A DNA stretch of 33,268 nt from NCBI RefSeq assembly GCF_000613885.1, contig NZ_BAJV01000023.1, positions 1 through 33,268 on the forward strand, written 5' to 3'. Of this stretch, positions 8,169-15,605 are shown in pieces. How positions within the stretch are numbered: the stretch's first letter is position 1; the number at the start of each line of letters is the position of its first letter. The notes under the pieces were generated by a model, which saw only the letters and a program-made list of their open reading frames with translations, did no database searches and was not told the DNA's origin. This DNA is from Asaia prunellae JCM 25354 (GTDB lineage: Bacteria > Pseudomonadota > Alphaproteobacteria > Acetobacterales > Acetobacteraceae). The position numbers and the translations under genes were made by a program.

Positions 8169-8964
8169 TTAGTTCACATCAGCCAATGTGTCATCATCAT
8201 CTCCTCGCCGCCAGTATCCGGCCGCACGTATCTGCGCCCTTGGCACAGCCTCCTCATTCACGAGATGATCGCGCAAGGTGCGTACGACGCTGATCTCCGC
8301 TGCGATCCAGACATGAAGTTTGTCTGTTGCAGGCAGAACGACATGACGCAGCAGGGCGTGGAGGGTCTCATCACCACCCTTCTGGCACCGATGCACCTCC
8401 ATCCAGGCATGGCTGAAAAGCGGATAGGATTTCTCGGTTTCCCGCGTGTCGAGAAGCACAACGGCACGGTGATTGGGGGGGAGGGTTTCAAGCGTGCGGG
8501 CGATGGCAGGCAAGGCCGTATCATCGCCAATCAGCAAGTGACGGGTCAGCGTATCCGGGACGATATGCGATGCTTTGGGGCCCCATGCCAAGTATCTGGC
8601 CTTTTCTGGCCTGAGCCGCCCATCGTGTGGCGGGGCCCTCTTCATGAAGCACGAAATCGATGATCAGCTCACGCTGTTCTTCGTCAAACCGTCTTGGCGT
8701 GTAATCACGGGCGATCACACGTGGGTCATGCACGGCACTGCGATCGGCTCCTATTTCGGGCAGGATCAGCTCGTCACTCCCCGGTTGCGGAAAGAACAGC
8801 TTGACGTGATCATCAGTACCCGCAGTCACGAAATCATGCAGGTCATCTCCCTTGAAGACGATGCGCTGCATTGTGCTGGAGAGAGGGATGATTTCCGCAA
8901 CTTCGATACGTCGAAGCCGCAGGGGGTGGCGTATCTTCGCGGGAATATGCTCCGTGCTGGTCAT
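8169..8964 (-). CDS. Siderophore-interacting protein, NfeF/YqjH-like ferric-siderophore reductase (frameshifted)
   Basis: FAD-dependent reductase releasing iron from ferric siderophores in the cytosol. The N-terminal barrel has the FAD-binding ARDYTPRRF motif; the C-terminal NAD(P)H domain has LLIGDDTALPAIARTLE and ends with the family tail AAGYWRRGDDD. The N-terminal part (8521-8964) and the C-terminal part (8169-8645) lie in different frames that meet at the run GGGGCCCC at 8577-8584. Removing one base gives GMGPKASHIVP and a 264-residue protein, normal for the family. Its ATG overlaps the stop of the upstream PadR gene (ATGA), so the two are translationally coupled. In E. coli the equivalent pair is yqjH (nfeF) and yqjI (nfeR). 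Confidence 0.87.
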
Positions 8965-9590
8965 GACTGGTTTTCCCCTGTGATTTCCAGGGCTGCGCGC
9001 GTGAGTATGGCCGCTATGCGTCGCGCTTCTGCAGGGCTGCAGCCACGGCGGTCATAGAGGGCTGTCTTGATCTTGTGCCGTGCCTTGTGCAGGCCATCCG
9101 CGGCCTCGGGGTCCGCATCATGCAGCCCTGCAAAAGCCTCACGGACCTCGCTCATACGGCTACCGATACGCGCCAGAATATCCAGAATGCGCTCTGCTTC
9201 CGCTCTGTTGCCGGACAGCTGGTCGCAGCCTTGTCTGGTGATGGTGTAGAGTTTGCGCGTACCCTCAGGAGTCACCTCAGCTTGTCCGATTTCCTCAAGA
9301 TAGGTGAGGGCCGGATACACCATGCCGGGGCTGGGTTTATAGAAACCGTTGGAACGCTCTTCGAGCCTGCGGATGATTTCATACCCATGAGCCGGGCTTT
9401 CTTCCAGCAGGGCAAGGATAACGAGCTGAAGCTCCTCGGAACTCAGTTTGCGCCCACCCGGAATGTCGTCGCCGCGATGGCGGCCAAAGCGCCCACCGGA
9501 GCGATGACCCCCATGAGAACGACGGCCCTCACCGGAACCGGCGCCGTCGTGACGGCTGAATGCATGTCGAAAATGATGACGGAAAAGCAT
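8961..9590 (-). CDS. PadR-family regulator with His-rich N-terminus, NfeR/YqjI-like
   Basis: 209 residues. The winged helix-turn-helix (about 50-125, ELQLVILALLEESPAHGYEI, then PGMVYPALTYLEEIGQAEV) is PadR type. Before it lies an extension of about 48 residues rich in His, Arg and Gly (RHHFRHAFSRHDG, SHGGHRSGGRFGRHRGDD). E. coli YqjI/NfeR has a comparable metal-binding extension, senses nickel and represses the ferric reductase gene yqjH. Here the reductase gene follows with an ATGA overlap. A perfect palindrome lies 30-49 bases before the start and a partial copy is closer to the GGAG ribosome site, consistent with autorepression. Metal identity is inferred from the family. Confidence 0.88.
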   Translation of the reverse strand: MLFRHHFRHAFSRHDGAGSGEGRRSHGGHRSGGRFGRHRGDDIPGGRKLSSEELQLVILALLEESPAHGYEIIRRLEERSNGFYKPSPGMVYPALTYLEEIGQAEVTPEGTRKLYTITRQGCDQLSGNRAEAERILDILARIGSRMSEVREAFAGLHDADPEAADGLHKARHKIKTALYDRRGCSPAEARRIAAILTRAALEITGENQS

Positions 9591-9601
9591 TTATATCTCC
9601 T

Positions 9602-9639
9602 GTTATATCTTAAGAGTGTGTTATATCTTAAGATATAAC
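9602..9639. promoter_or_regulatory. Probable PadR/NfeR operator: 20-bp perfect palindrome plus adjacent partial copy
   Basis: GTTATATCTTAAGATATAAC at 9620-9639 is a perfect 20-bp palindrome. A second copy starting at 9602 matches its first 14 bases and then diverges, so the two sites are 18 bp apart. Both lie in the leader of the PadR-reductase operon, the second next to the ribosome-binding site. E. coli NfeR acts on repeated palindromic elements in its regulated promoters. This supports repression of the operon by its own first product. Confidence 0.75.
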
Positions 9640-9730
9640 GCAAGAGTATTCTGCATATGCTTCTTTTTTTCGAAAGGACGTTTCCGCACAGCCCGCTTTG
9701 GCCCGTGAAGACCAAAGCAGGAAAAAGGGC

Positions 9731-11113
9731 TCAGCAGGCCCAGACGGTCTTGATATTCATGAACTCATGCAGGCCGAGTTCAGTCAGTTCGCGGCCATAG
9801 CCGCTGGCTTTCACGCCACCGATGGGGAGGGCCGGGTCAGATGCTGTAATCCGGTTGATGAAAACGCCGCCAGTTTCGATTCGCTGGGCGAGGGTCTGAG
9901 CGAGAGCGGCATCCTCTGTCCACAGACTGGCACCAAGTCCGTAGGCGCTGTCATTGGCCAGGGAGATGGCGTGCTCGACATCGCGTGCTTCGATAAGGCA
10001 GGCAACAGGGCCAAAAAGCTCTTCCTTGAACGCAGTCATATGGCGAGTAATACCTGCAAGAACGGTTGGTTCGTACCAGGCGCCGGGACGATCGACCGCT
10101 TTGCCACCCAGCAGCAGCTGGGCGCCTTCGGAGATGCTGCGCCTGACCTGCTCATGCAACCCGTCACGCAGATCGGCGCGTGCCATAGGTCCTATGAATG
10201 CATCGTCACTGAGAGGGGCCTGCAGTGTCAGGGAACGCGCCTTTTCAAGGAATTTCTGCGCAAAGGCTTCGGCAATCGGTGCTTCGAGTATGATGCGCTT
10301 GGCTGCGATGCAGACCTGACCGCAATTGGCGAAGCGCGCGGCAATAGCCGCATCGACCGCCTTGTCGAGATTGGCCGTGGCGAGAACAATGAACGGATCA
10401 GAGCCGCCGAGTTCGAGGAGTGATTTCTTTCCGTTCTGACCGGCGATCCCGGCAAGGATACGCCCGGCTCGCACACTCCCTGTGACAGTCACGCCGGAAA
10501 TCCGGGAATCGGCAATCACATGGGCGGTCTGTTCCCGGGAGAGGTTGACACTCATGAAAACGTCGTCGAGATCGCATTCGCGGGCGATTTCGTTGAGTAA
10601 TTCGCCGCAACCCAGTGTATTTTCGGCCGGCTTGACGATGAAGCCATTTCCGCCGACCAGAATTGGCACGGCCGCACGGATGATCTGCCAGTACGGAAAA
10701 TTCCAGGGCATGACGGCCAGAACGATTCCGGTTGGCGCATAACTCAGATATGCCTTGCCTACAGGCACGGTCATGGGCTTGTCTCGTAGCAATGCCGGAG
10801 CATGCTGGCCGTACCAGTCGATGACCGAAGCGCATTTTTCGATCTCGGTGCGCGCCGAGCTGATTGTCTTGCCCATTTCCAGGGTTGCCATGCGCGCCAG
10901 TTCATCCTTGCGCTCGCGCAGTCTGGTAGCAAAACGATGCAGCAGATCCAGACGGGCACCCAGGGATTTCGCCCGCCATCCTTCATAGCCTCGCTCAACC
11001 TGACGCAGCGTATCGTGCACCGCGCTGTCAGACAGGAAGGGATAATAGTTCAGGGTCTCGCCGTTGGCTGGGTTGACTGTCGAGACGCCGTCATCGGAGT
11101 GCGGGCTGGTCAT
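9731..11113 (-). CDS. NAD(P)-dependent succinate-semialdehyde dehydrogenase-type aldehyde dehydrogenase
   Basis: About 460 residues, cytosolic aldehyde dehydrogenase of the GabD/Sad type, oxidising succinate semialdehyde or a similar aldehyde to the acid. Visible motifs: the start STVNPANGETLNYYPF, PWNFPYWQIIRAAVPILVGGN in the cofactor domain, ELGGSDPF with the general-base glutamate, ANCGQVCIAAKR with the catalytic cysteine, and the C-terminal INRITASDPALPIGGVKASGYGRE. The frame stays open to 11425, but the start was set at 11113, where GAGGTAG precedes an ATG and family homology begins. It is a single gene with a terminator-free spacer. It could accept the aldehyde made by the phospholyase operon at 3402-7978, but nothing in the sequence ties them together. 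Confidence 0.88.
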   Translation of the reverse strand: MTSPHSDDGVSTVNPANGETLNYYPFLSDSAVHDTLRQVERGYEGWRAKSLGARLDLLHRFATRLRERKDELARMATLEMGKTISSARTEIEKCASVIDWYGQHAPALLRDKPMTVPVGKAYLSYAPTGIVLAVMPWNFPYWQIIRAAVPILVGGNGFIVKPAENTLGCGELLNEIARECDLDDVFMSVNLSREQTAHVIADSRISGVTVTGSVRAGRILAGIAGQNGKKSLLELGGSDPFIVLATANLDKAVDAAIAARFANCGQVCIAAKRIILEAPIAEAFAQKFLEKARSLTLQAPLSDDAFIGPMARADLRDGLHEQVRRSISEGAQLLLGGKAVDRPGAWYEPTVLAGITRHMTAFKEELFGPVACLIEARDVEHAISLANDSAYGLGASLWTEDAALAQTLAQRIETGGVFINRITASDPALPIGGVKASGYGRELTELGLHEFMNIKTVWAC

Positions 11114-11530
11114 GATTTCTACCTCTGGTTGTTGTTTCAATAACGCCATACCTGTTGCGTCGGATTGTCTGACCGGATCAGTCGGGCCCTTGCTTGGCGG
11201 AAGAAGTACCGCCGATAGCCGCCGAGAGTGTTCCGCAAGCAAGGAGCAGATGCTCCCGAACATGACGGAGAAAGCTGTTCTTGGACTATGGTCCGGTTTG
11301 GGTCGCAGGAGTAACATCTCCCGGGAGTGATCTGGCTCCTGTTGTGTTGTCTGGCCTCCTGAGAGGAGGCTGACTGTTTCGTTTTCCTCTGACGGTGTAG
11401 GATGAAAAAAAACCGGCTTCGCCACAATATTTGGTGACTGCCGGTAAGGTCAGGCGTTGCGTCTGTCATCACAGGACCTGTCATTTCCAGCCCCGCCTTG
11501 CGGCGTGCCAGCTCAGGGAGAACACATCTC
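11114..11530. other. Divergent intergenic region between the aldehyde dehydrogenase and EcsC-like genes
   Basis: Roughly 415 bases. The minus frame of the dehydrogenase is open through about 100 codons here but shows no family similarity. A 7-bp hairpin (GCCTCCT, three bases, AGGAGGC) sits at 11354-11370 and a CTCCCGGGAG palindrome at 11318-11327. No gene can be supported. The promoters of both divergent genes must lie here. Confidence 0.5.
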
Positions 11531-12367
11531 ATGGCTCCAGCAACCGGATCAACCTTCTCCGGCATCGGCGAAATCGCTCCTCTCGCCCTCGACAGCGAGT
11601 CCCTGGCGCAGCTTCAGGCGGCTCTTGCCAAGGTTGAACACGGGCGTGGTGTGCTTGTACGTCTGGCTGATCTGATGGGTGGTGCTGTAGGGCAGGCGAC
11701 ACGGCTTGGTATGCAGGGCCTGGGCATGGCGCCCAATATCCAGGCCAAGCTGCAGGGCCTTGCCGAAGCATCCATCACACGGGCTTTCGATGTTGCCATT
11801 CTGGGTATGGCGCAGGAATCTGCCGTCAAGGCTCCAAAATGGCGTGATCCGGCAGCTCAGGCGGCCGTTGCCGTATCCGGGGCGCTCGGTGGTTTCGGGG
11901 GTGTTGTGGGGTTGATGCCTGATATCGGGTTCACGACTCTCACGATCATGCGTGAAATCGCCAGGATTGCGCGTGAGGAAGGCGAGGATCTGTCTGACGA
12001 CGATACCAGGCGGGCCTGTCTTGAGGTTTTCGCTCTCAAAGGTTTTCTCGCCGGTCAGTCGGGCGATGAAAGCGAGCTGGGCTTCTTTTCTGCCCGGGCC
12101 CTTATGCGTGGCAAACCAATCGTTCTACTCATTGCCGAAGTCGCCTCGCATTATGGTATCGGACTGTCGCGTAAATTCGCCCTGCAGATGGTACCTGTAG
12201 CAGGGGCACTCTGTGGTGCTTCCCTGAATGCGGCTTTTCTCTCACATTACCGTGCTGTGGCCCGGGCGCAGTTTACCATCAGACGTCTGGAGCGGCAGCA
12301 CGGACCGATTGTGCGTGATACGGCACAGCATATGCGTCAGACAGGTAGCGTCGACGCGAGTATCTGA
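11531..12367 (+). CDS. EcsC family protein
   Basis: 278 residues. The conserved core is recognisable: AFDVAILGMAQ, AAVAVSGALGGFGGVVGLMPDIGFTT (a Gly-rich hydrophobic stretch around 115-140), then TTLTIMREIARIAREEGEDL, CLEVFAL and the C-terminal VPVAGALCGASLNAAFLSHY hydrophobic segment. EcsC-domain proteins are membrane-associated; in Bacillus EcsC accompanies an ABC transporter, but in Proteobacteria they stand alone and their function is unsettled. The ATG at 11531 was chosen over the upstream TTG at 11498 because GGGAG lies ten bases before it. There is no operon partner on this strand; a small minus-strand membrane protein gene converges on it. Confidence 0.83.
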   Translation: MAPATGSTFSGIGEIAPLALDSESLAQLQAALAKVEHGRGVLVRLADLMGGAVGQATRLGMQGLGMAPNIQAKLQGLAEASITRAFDVAILGMAQESAVKAPKWRDPAAQAAVAVSGALGGFGGVVGLMPDIGFTTLTIMREIARIAREEGEDLSDDDTRRACLEVFALKGFLAGQSGDESELGFFSARALMRGKPIVLLIAEVASHYGIGLSRKFALQMVPVAGALCGASLNAAFLSHYRAVARAQFTIRRLERQHGPIVRDTAQHMRQTGSVDASI

Positions 12368-12381
12368 TCGCAGATCGCTTA

Positions 12382-12400
12382 CCCTGTTGCCGAGACAGGG
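12382..12400. terminator. Weak hairpin between convergent EcsC and small membrane protein genes
   Basis: CCCTGT and ACAGGG pair across a 7-base loop, with a short T-run (CTCTTTC) ten bases further on the plus strand. It lies just after the EcsC stop, where a terminator is expected, but lacks a proper U-tract. Confidence 0.3.
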
Positions 12401-12409
12401 AAGGCTCTT

Positions 12410-12574
12410 TCAATCCGGCTTGCGGGTGTAGAAGATTTCAAAAATACCAACCGGTACAAGCTGGATCGAGAAGATCACTGTCATGACGAAAGCGAGTACC
12501 TGATAATGCGGGGCGATAAAGGCCAGCACAGCGCAGAGCGCAATGCCGATCAGATAAACGAAAGTCAAAGGCAT
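12410..12574 (-). CDS. Small membrane protein of unknown function (54 residues)
   Basis: The frame encodes two hydrophobic helices: TFVYLIGIALCAVLAFIA at about 3-20 and VLAFVMTVIFSIQLVPVGIF at about 26-45, then a charged end EIFYTRKPD. This pattern, with no stop or charged residue inside the helices, is unlikely for noncoding DNA. No strong ribosome-binding site precedes the ATG. It lies between the EcsC-like gene (convergent) and aat (divergent). The family is not recognised. An inner-membrane protein with both ends on the same side is the simplest reading. Confidence 0.6.
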   Translation of the reverse strand: MPLTFVYLIGIALCAVLAFIAPHYQVLAFVMTVIFSIQLVPVGIFEIFYTRKPD

Positions 12575-12680
12575 GCCGGAATCCCATCACAAGCTGGCAG
12601 AAGGATCGGCTATCATAACCAGCTGATAGCCGCCTATCAGAAAGTGTCTGTTGCCGGCGAGTTGCGGCATAATTCCTGTC

Positions 12681-13351
12681 ATGTCTGATCTTTTGACGCC
12701 GGAGCACCTGCTGGGTGCCTATCGCATGGGTGTTTTCCCCATGTCAGAAGGAAGAGACGCTAGGGATATTACCTGGCATCGCCCCCTGGAGCGTGGGGTA
12801 TTGCCCCTGGATTGTCGCTTTCATCTTTCCCGCAGGCTGGCACGAACCGCGCTCCAGGGACGCTTTAGGGTAACCTGTGACAGGTGTTTCGACGAGGTGA
12901 TAGGCTTGTGTGCCGAAACCTCAGGTCGTGATGAGACTTGGATCAGCCAGCGCCTGCAGGGGCATTACAGCCAGTTGCATCGTCTCGGTCATGCCCATTC
13001 GGTAGAGAGCTGGGCGGATGGGACACTGGTTGGCGGGCTTTACGGTGTCAGAATCGGCGGAGCTTTTTTGGCGAGAGCATGTTCTCGCGTTGTACGGATG
13101 CCTCCAAGGTGGCGCTTGTCCACCTGGTCGCCGCACTGCGCCGCAATGGCTTTGCATTGCTCGATACGCAGTTCCCCACGGCTCATCTCGAAACCTTTGG
13201 CTGTCTCACTGTTCCTGATGAGACTTATCGGTTGATGCTGGACCATGCGGTCGGGATTGGGGCATCGTGGAATGAAGATCTTTCGCTGGACAGTCTCCGG
13301 CAGGAGATCATCCGTCTTCGTGAAGGCAGTAATGCCTGGCACGACGTTTAG
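12681..13351 (+). CDS. aat: Leucyl/phenylalanyl-tRNA--protein transferase (frameshifted)
   Basis: Transfers Leu or Phe from tRNA to proteins with N-terminal Arg or Lys, marking them for ClpAP in the N-end rule pathway. Motifs: [15 protein letters not shown] at the N-terminus, the [10 protein letters not shown] strand, [12 protein letters not shown] and then [21 protein letters not shown]. The last block is in another frame: the run of six T at 13064-13069 should be seven to read GGAFFGESMF. With one T added the protein has 223 residues, typical for Aat. In the present frame GCT TTT TTG forms a T-TTT-TTG slippery heptamer, so -1 frameshifting could also restore the protein. It probably heads an operon with the two secreted-protein genes that follow. 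Confidence 0.88.
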
Positions 13352-13362
13352 GAGGGGATAAG

Positions 13363-13995
13363 ATGTCACTATTCCAGGCAAAAGGCGCTGCGGCGTTCTC
13401 TCTGGTGGCTGTTATGGCCGGAGGGGCTACGACAGCGCTGGCACAGCAGCATCCAAGACTGTCACCCGCTCGTGATGTGACGGTGGTCTATTCGGTCCAG
13501 CCCGAGAAGATGTCCACGCCTACCGAGGCAATCGTTCAGTTCAAGGCTGAAGGGGACAAGCTGCGTATCGATGCCCCTGATCATGCAGGCTCGACCATTC
13601 TAGATCGCCCTGCCCAGCGCGTGACGCTGATCATGCACAAGCAGCGTGTCTATACGAGTTTTTCGCCCAATCATGGGCTGCGCAACCCGTTCATGCTGGA
13701 TATGGCGATGCAGTATGCTCCGGACGGGACAAGCTCCGTTGCCGGGCTGGCCTGTAACAAATGGACGATTACTTCGTCTCACGGCAAAGCTACGGCCTGC
13801 GTGACGGAAGATGGCGTGATCCTGAGCGAGGAGGGCGTTGATGCTGATGGTTTGCGTGGCAAGCTCGCAGCGCAGAAAGTGACCTATGGACCGATTGCGG
13901 AAGACCAGTTCGTGCCTCCGACTGATTATCAGCAGATAACGGGTCATATGCCGATTCCCCATGGGGGTGGCCCTCTGAGGTCCAGCAATCCGTGA
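13363..13995 (+). CDS. Secreted protein of unknown function, first of two tandem paralogs
   Basis: 210 residues with a signal peptide (AAAFSLVAVMAGGATTALA, cleavage near residue 27). The mature part is beta-rich, begins DVTVVYSVQPE and has two cysteines in GLACNKWTITSS and TACVTEDGVILSE that may form a disulphide in the periplasm. It resembles DUF4412-type proteins in layout, but a family cannot be named with certainty. AGGAGG overlaps the aat stop and precedes the ATG, giving strong coupled initiation. The next gene starts inside its stop codon (GTGA) and is a diverged copy of it. Confidence 0.75.
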   Translation: MSLFQAKGAAAFSLVAVMAGGATTALAQQHPRLSPARDVTVVYSVQPEKMSTPTEAIVQFKAEGDKLRIDAPDHAGSTILDRPAQRVTLIMHKQRVYTSFSPNHGLRNPFMLDMAMQYAPDGTSSVAGLACNKWTITSSHGKATACVTEDGVILSEEGVDADGLRGKLAAQKVTYGPIAEDQFVPPTDYQQITGHMPIPHGGGPLRSSNP

Positions 13996-14588
13996 TCATT
14001 AAAATTCCTGCTGTTTGCGGTCTTGTTCTCGTTTCATTCACATCAGCTATGGCATCGCCCGGTGATGCAGGTCAGGGTCCGGTGACGACACCCTATGTCA
14101 CGCCACGGGTTGATGTGGATGTGACGTATCAGGCAACCGGGCCTGACGGTCAGGTCTATGCCCAGCGTATGCGGTGGAATGCCGCCCACTGGCAGCAGCG
14201 CCTGGATATGCAGAGCACGGGTCTCATCATGCTGACGGATTACCGGGCTCACCGTCTGTCGGTCGTCGATATGCGCGCCCGGACTTATACTGTATCGGGT
14301 GCGCCGGATGCGCAGTTTGCCCCGCCCGGCCAGCGCGCTGCTGGACAGTGGATCAGAGGGGCTGAAGACCAGGTGGCCAATCAGCCCTGTACCCACTGGA
14401 AATCGACCGATACTGATGGTCGAAATGCCGACTTCTGTTACACTGACAAGGGTGTGCTTCTAGCTGCGACACAGGACGCGGTCCCGCTCGTCCGCGCTAC
14501 CTCCTACGCTGAAATTCCGCAAGGGCCAGAGATTTTCAGAGAACCGGACGGCTTTCATGAAATCAATGCCGTGAAGCTTGCCCACTGA
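13992..14588 (+). CDS. Secreted protein of unknown function, second of two tandem paralogs
   Basis: 198 residues. It begins at a GTG overlapping the previous stop (GTGA) and carries a signal peptide (CGLVLVSFTSAMA). The order of features matches the preceding protein: a DVDVTYQATG strand, an RLDMQSTGLIMLTDY segment, a QPCTHWKS cysteine, an FCYTDKGVLLAAT cysteine and a C-terminal PDGFHEI. This points to an ancient tandem duplication. The two products may pair in the periplasm (inference). A good intrinsic terminator follows, so the aat operon ends here. Confidence 0.75.
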   Translation: MIIKIPAVCGLVLVSFTSAMASPGDAGQGPVTTPYVTPRVDVDVTYQATGPDGQVYAQRMRWNAAHWQQRLDMQSTGLIMLTDYRAHRLSVVDMRARTYTVSGAPDAQFAPPGQRAAGQWIRGAEDQVANQPCTHWKSTDTDGRNADFCYTDKGVLLAATQDAVPLVRATSYAEIPQGPEIFREPDGFHEINAVKLAH

Positions 14589-14605
14589 AGGCAAAGAAAC
14601 GGGCG

Positions 14606-14648
14606 ACGGGCATGATTGAGCAAATATGTTACAATCTTGCCCGTTTTT
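14606..14648 (+). terminator. Intrinsic terminator after the tandem secreted-protein genes
   Basis: ACGGGCATGATTG pairs with CAATCTTGCCCGT over a 13-base loop (12 of 13 pairs), immediately followed by five T. It lies 18 bases after the stop at 14588. Confidence 0.85.
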
Positions 14649-14747
14649 CGTCCTGTTCCGTCCCAAAATCGACACCATATCGACGTTATAAGATTGATGT
14701 CGGACCTGTTCGATTGTTTGGCCTGGTTCGTCGAGGAGATTTCGTCA

Positions 14748-15107
14748 ATGCGTCGTATCCTGAAAATTGGCCTAGCGGCTTTACCTCTGGCAGGTCTTCT
14801 GGGGGGCGCTCCCTTGGCTCATGCACACCCTTATGGTTGGGGTGGCGGTCCCGGCTGGCATGGTGACTGGCGCGGAGATCGTGGCTGGCGACGTGGTGGA
14901 CGTGGCAGTGCTTTTGTTGGTGGACTGGTCGGTGGGCTTGTGGGTGGCGCCGTAATCGGCGCGATGGCACGGCCTTACGCACCACCGCCGCCTGTTATCT
15001 ATGCGCCGCCACCGCCACCGCCTGTTGTTTATCAGCCCCCTCCGCGGGTGGTTTACCCGCCACCGGTTGCGGTCTATCCCTCCTATCCTGCTTACCCCCC
15101 CTATTGA
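14748..15107 (+). CDS. Exported Gly- and Pro-rich protein
   Basis: 119 residues. Start ATG at 14748 with GAGGAG upstream. The signal peptide ILKIGLAALPLAGLLGGAPL ends at AHA near residue 26. It is followed by a Gly/Trp/Arg-rich basic stretch, a hydrophobic glycine-zipper segment (FVGGLVGGLVGGAVIGAMA) and a Pro/Tyr/Val-rich tail with several PPP runs. This layout is common in small outer-membrane-associated or periplasmic proteins of Alphaproteobacteria whose function is unknown. The frame is open upstream to 14616, but that part crosses the preceding terminator. The peroxiredoxin gene follows after 21 bases. Confidence 0.78.
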   Translation: MRRILKIGLAALPLAGLLGGAPLAHAHPYGWGGGPGWHGDWRGDRGWRRGGRGSAFVGGLVGGLVGGAVIGAMARPYAPPPPVIYAPPPPPPVVYQPPPRVVYPPPVAVYPSYPAYPPY

Positions 15108-15128
15108 TTACGAGGTTTCGATTTCATC

Positions 15129-15590
15129 ATGGTAGCTATCGGCGATAGGGCGCCTGCCTTTTCTCTTCCTGCATGCGGTGGCCAGACTATTGGCAGCGAG
15201 GCTCTGAAGGGGCAGCCCTATCTGGTCTATTTCTATCCCAAGGCTGATACGCCGGGATGTACAACACAGGCCTGTGACCTGCGTGACCAGAAGCAGACCC
15301 TGGGTACGCTGGGTCTCAAGGTGATCGGAGTCAGTCCGGATCCTGTCGAAAAGCTCGACCGTTTCGCCAGAAAATATGGCCTTGATTTCATTCTTGCCAG
15401 CGACGAGCAGCATGAGCTTGCCGATCAGTACGGCACGTGGGTTGAGAAAACCAATTACGGCAAAACCTATTTCGGCATGGAGCGCAGTTCGTTTCTGGTC
15501 GATGCAGATGGTGTGATTCGGGCCATCTGGCGCAAGGTCAAGCCCGCCGAGCACGTCGCGCTGGTGACCGAAGCAGCCTCAGAATTGTAG
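15129..15590 (+). CDS. bcp: Bcp/PrxQ-type thiol peroxidase
   Basis: 153 residues, a cytosolic thioredoxin-dependent peroxiredoxin that reduces hydrogen peroxide and organic hydroperoxides. The peroxidatic cysteine is C44 in ADTPGCTTQACD and the resolving cysteine C49 lies five residues later, the atypical 2-Cys arrangement of this subfamily. The active-site Thr (T41) and the later arginine region (YFGMERSSFLVDADG) are present. It starts with an ATG 21 bases after the previous gene, preceded by GAGG. The reading frame is intact and of normal length. Confidence 0.93.
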   Translation: MVAIGDRAPAFSLPACGGQTIGSEALKGQPYLVYFYPKADTPGCTTQACDLRDQKQTLGTLGLKVIGVSPDPVEKLDRFARKYGLDFILASDEQHELADQYGTWVEKTNYGKTYFGMERSSFLVDADGVIRAIWRKVKPAEHVALVTEAASEL

Positions 15591-15605
15591 ATTTCCGGAA
15601 GCATA

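Noticed and set aside
11354-11370. Hairpin GCCTCCT-GAG-AGGAGGC as a terminator
   Set aside because: There is no upstream plus-strand gene to terminate and no U-tract directly after the stem on either strand.
12438-12707. 89-codon minus-strand frame over the aat upstream region
   Set aside because: It is Arg/His/Ser-rich with no motif, overlaps the aat start, and a better supported small membrane protein occupies another frame of the same strand.
14980-15107. CCG/CCT-rich repeats as a DNA repeat element
   Set aside because: They are the codons of the proline-rich tail of the exported protein, not an independent repeat.
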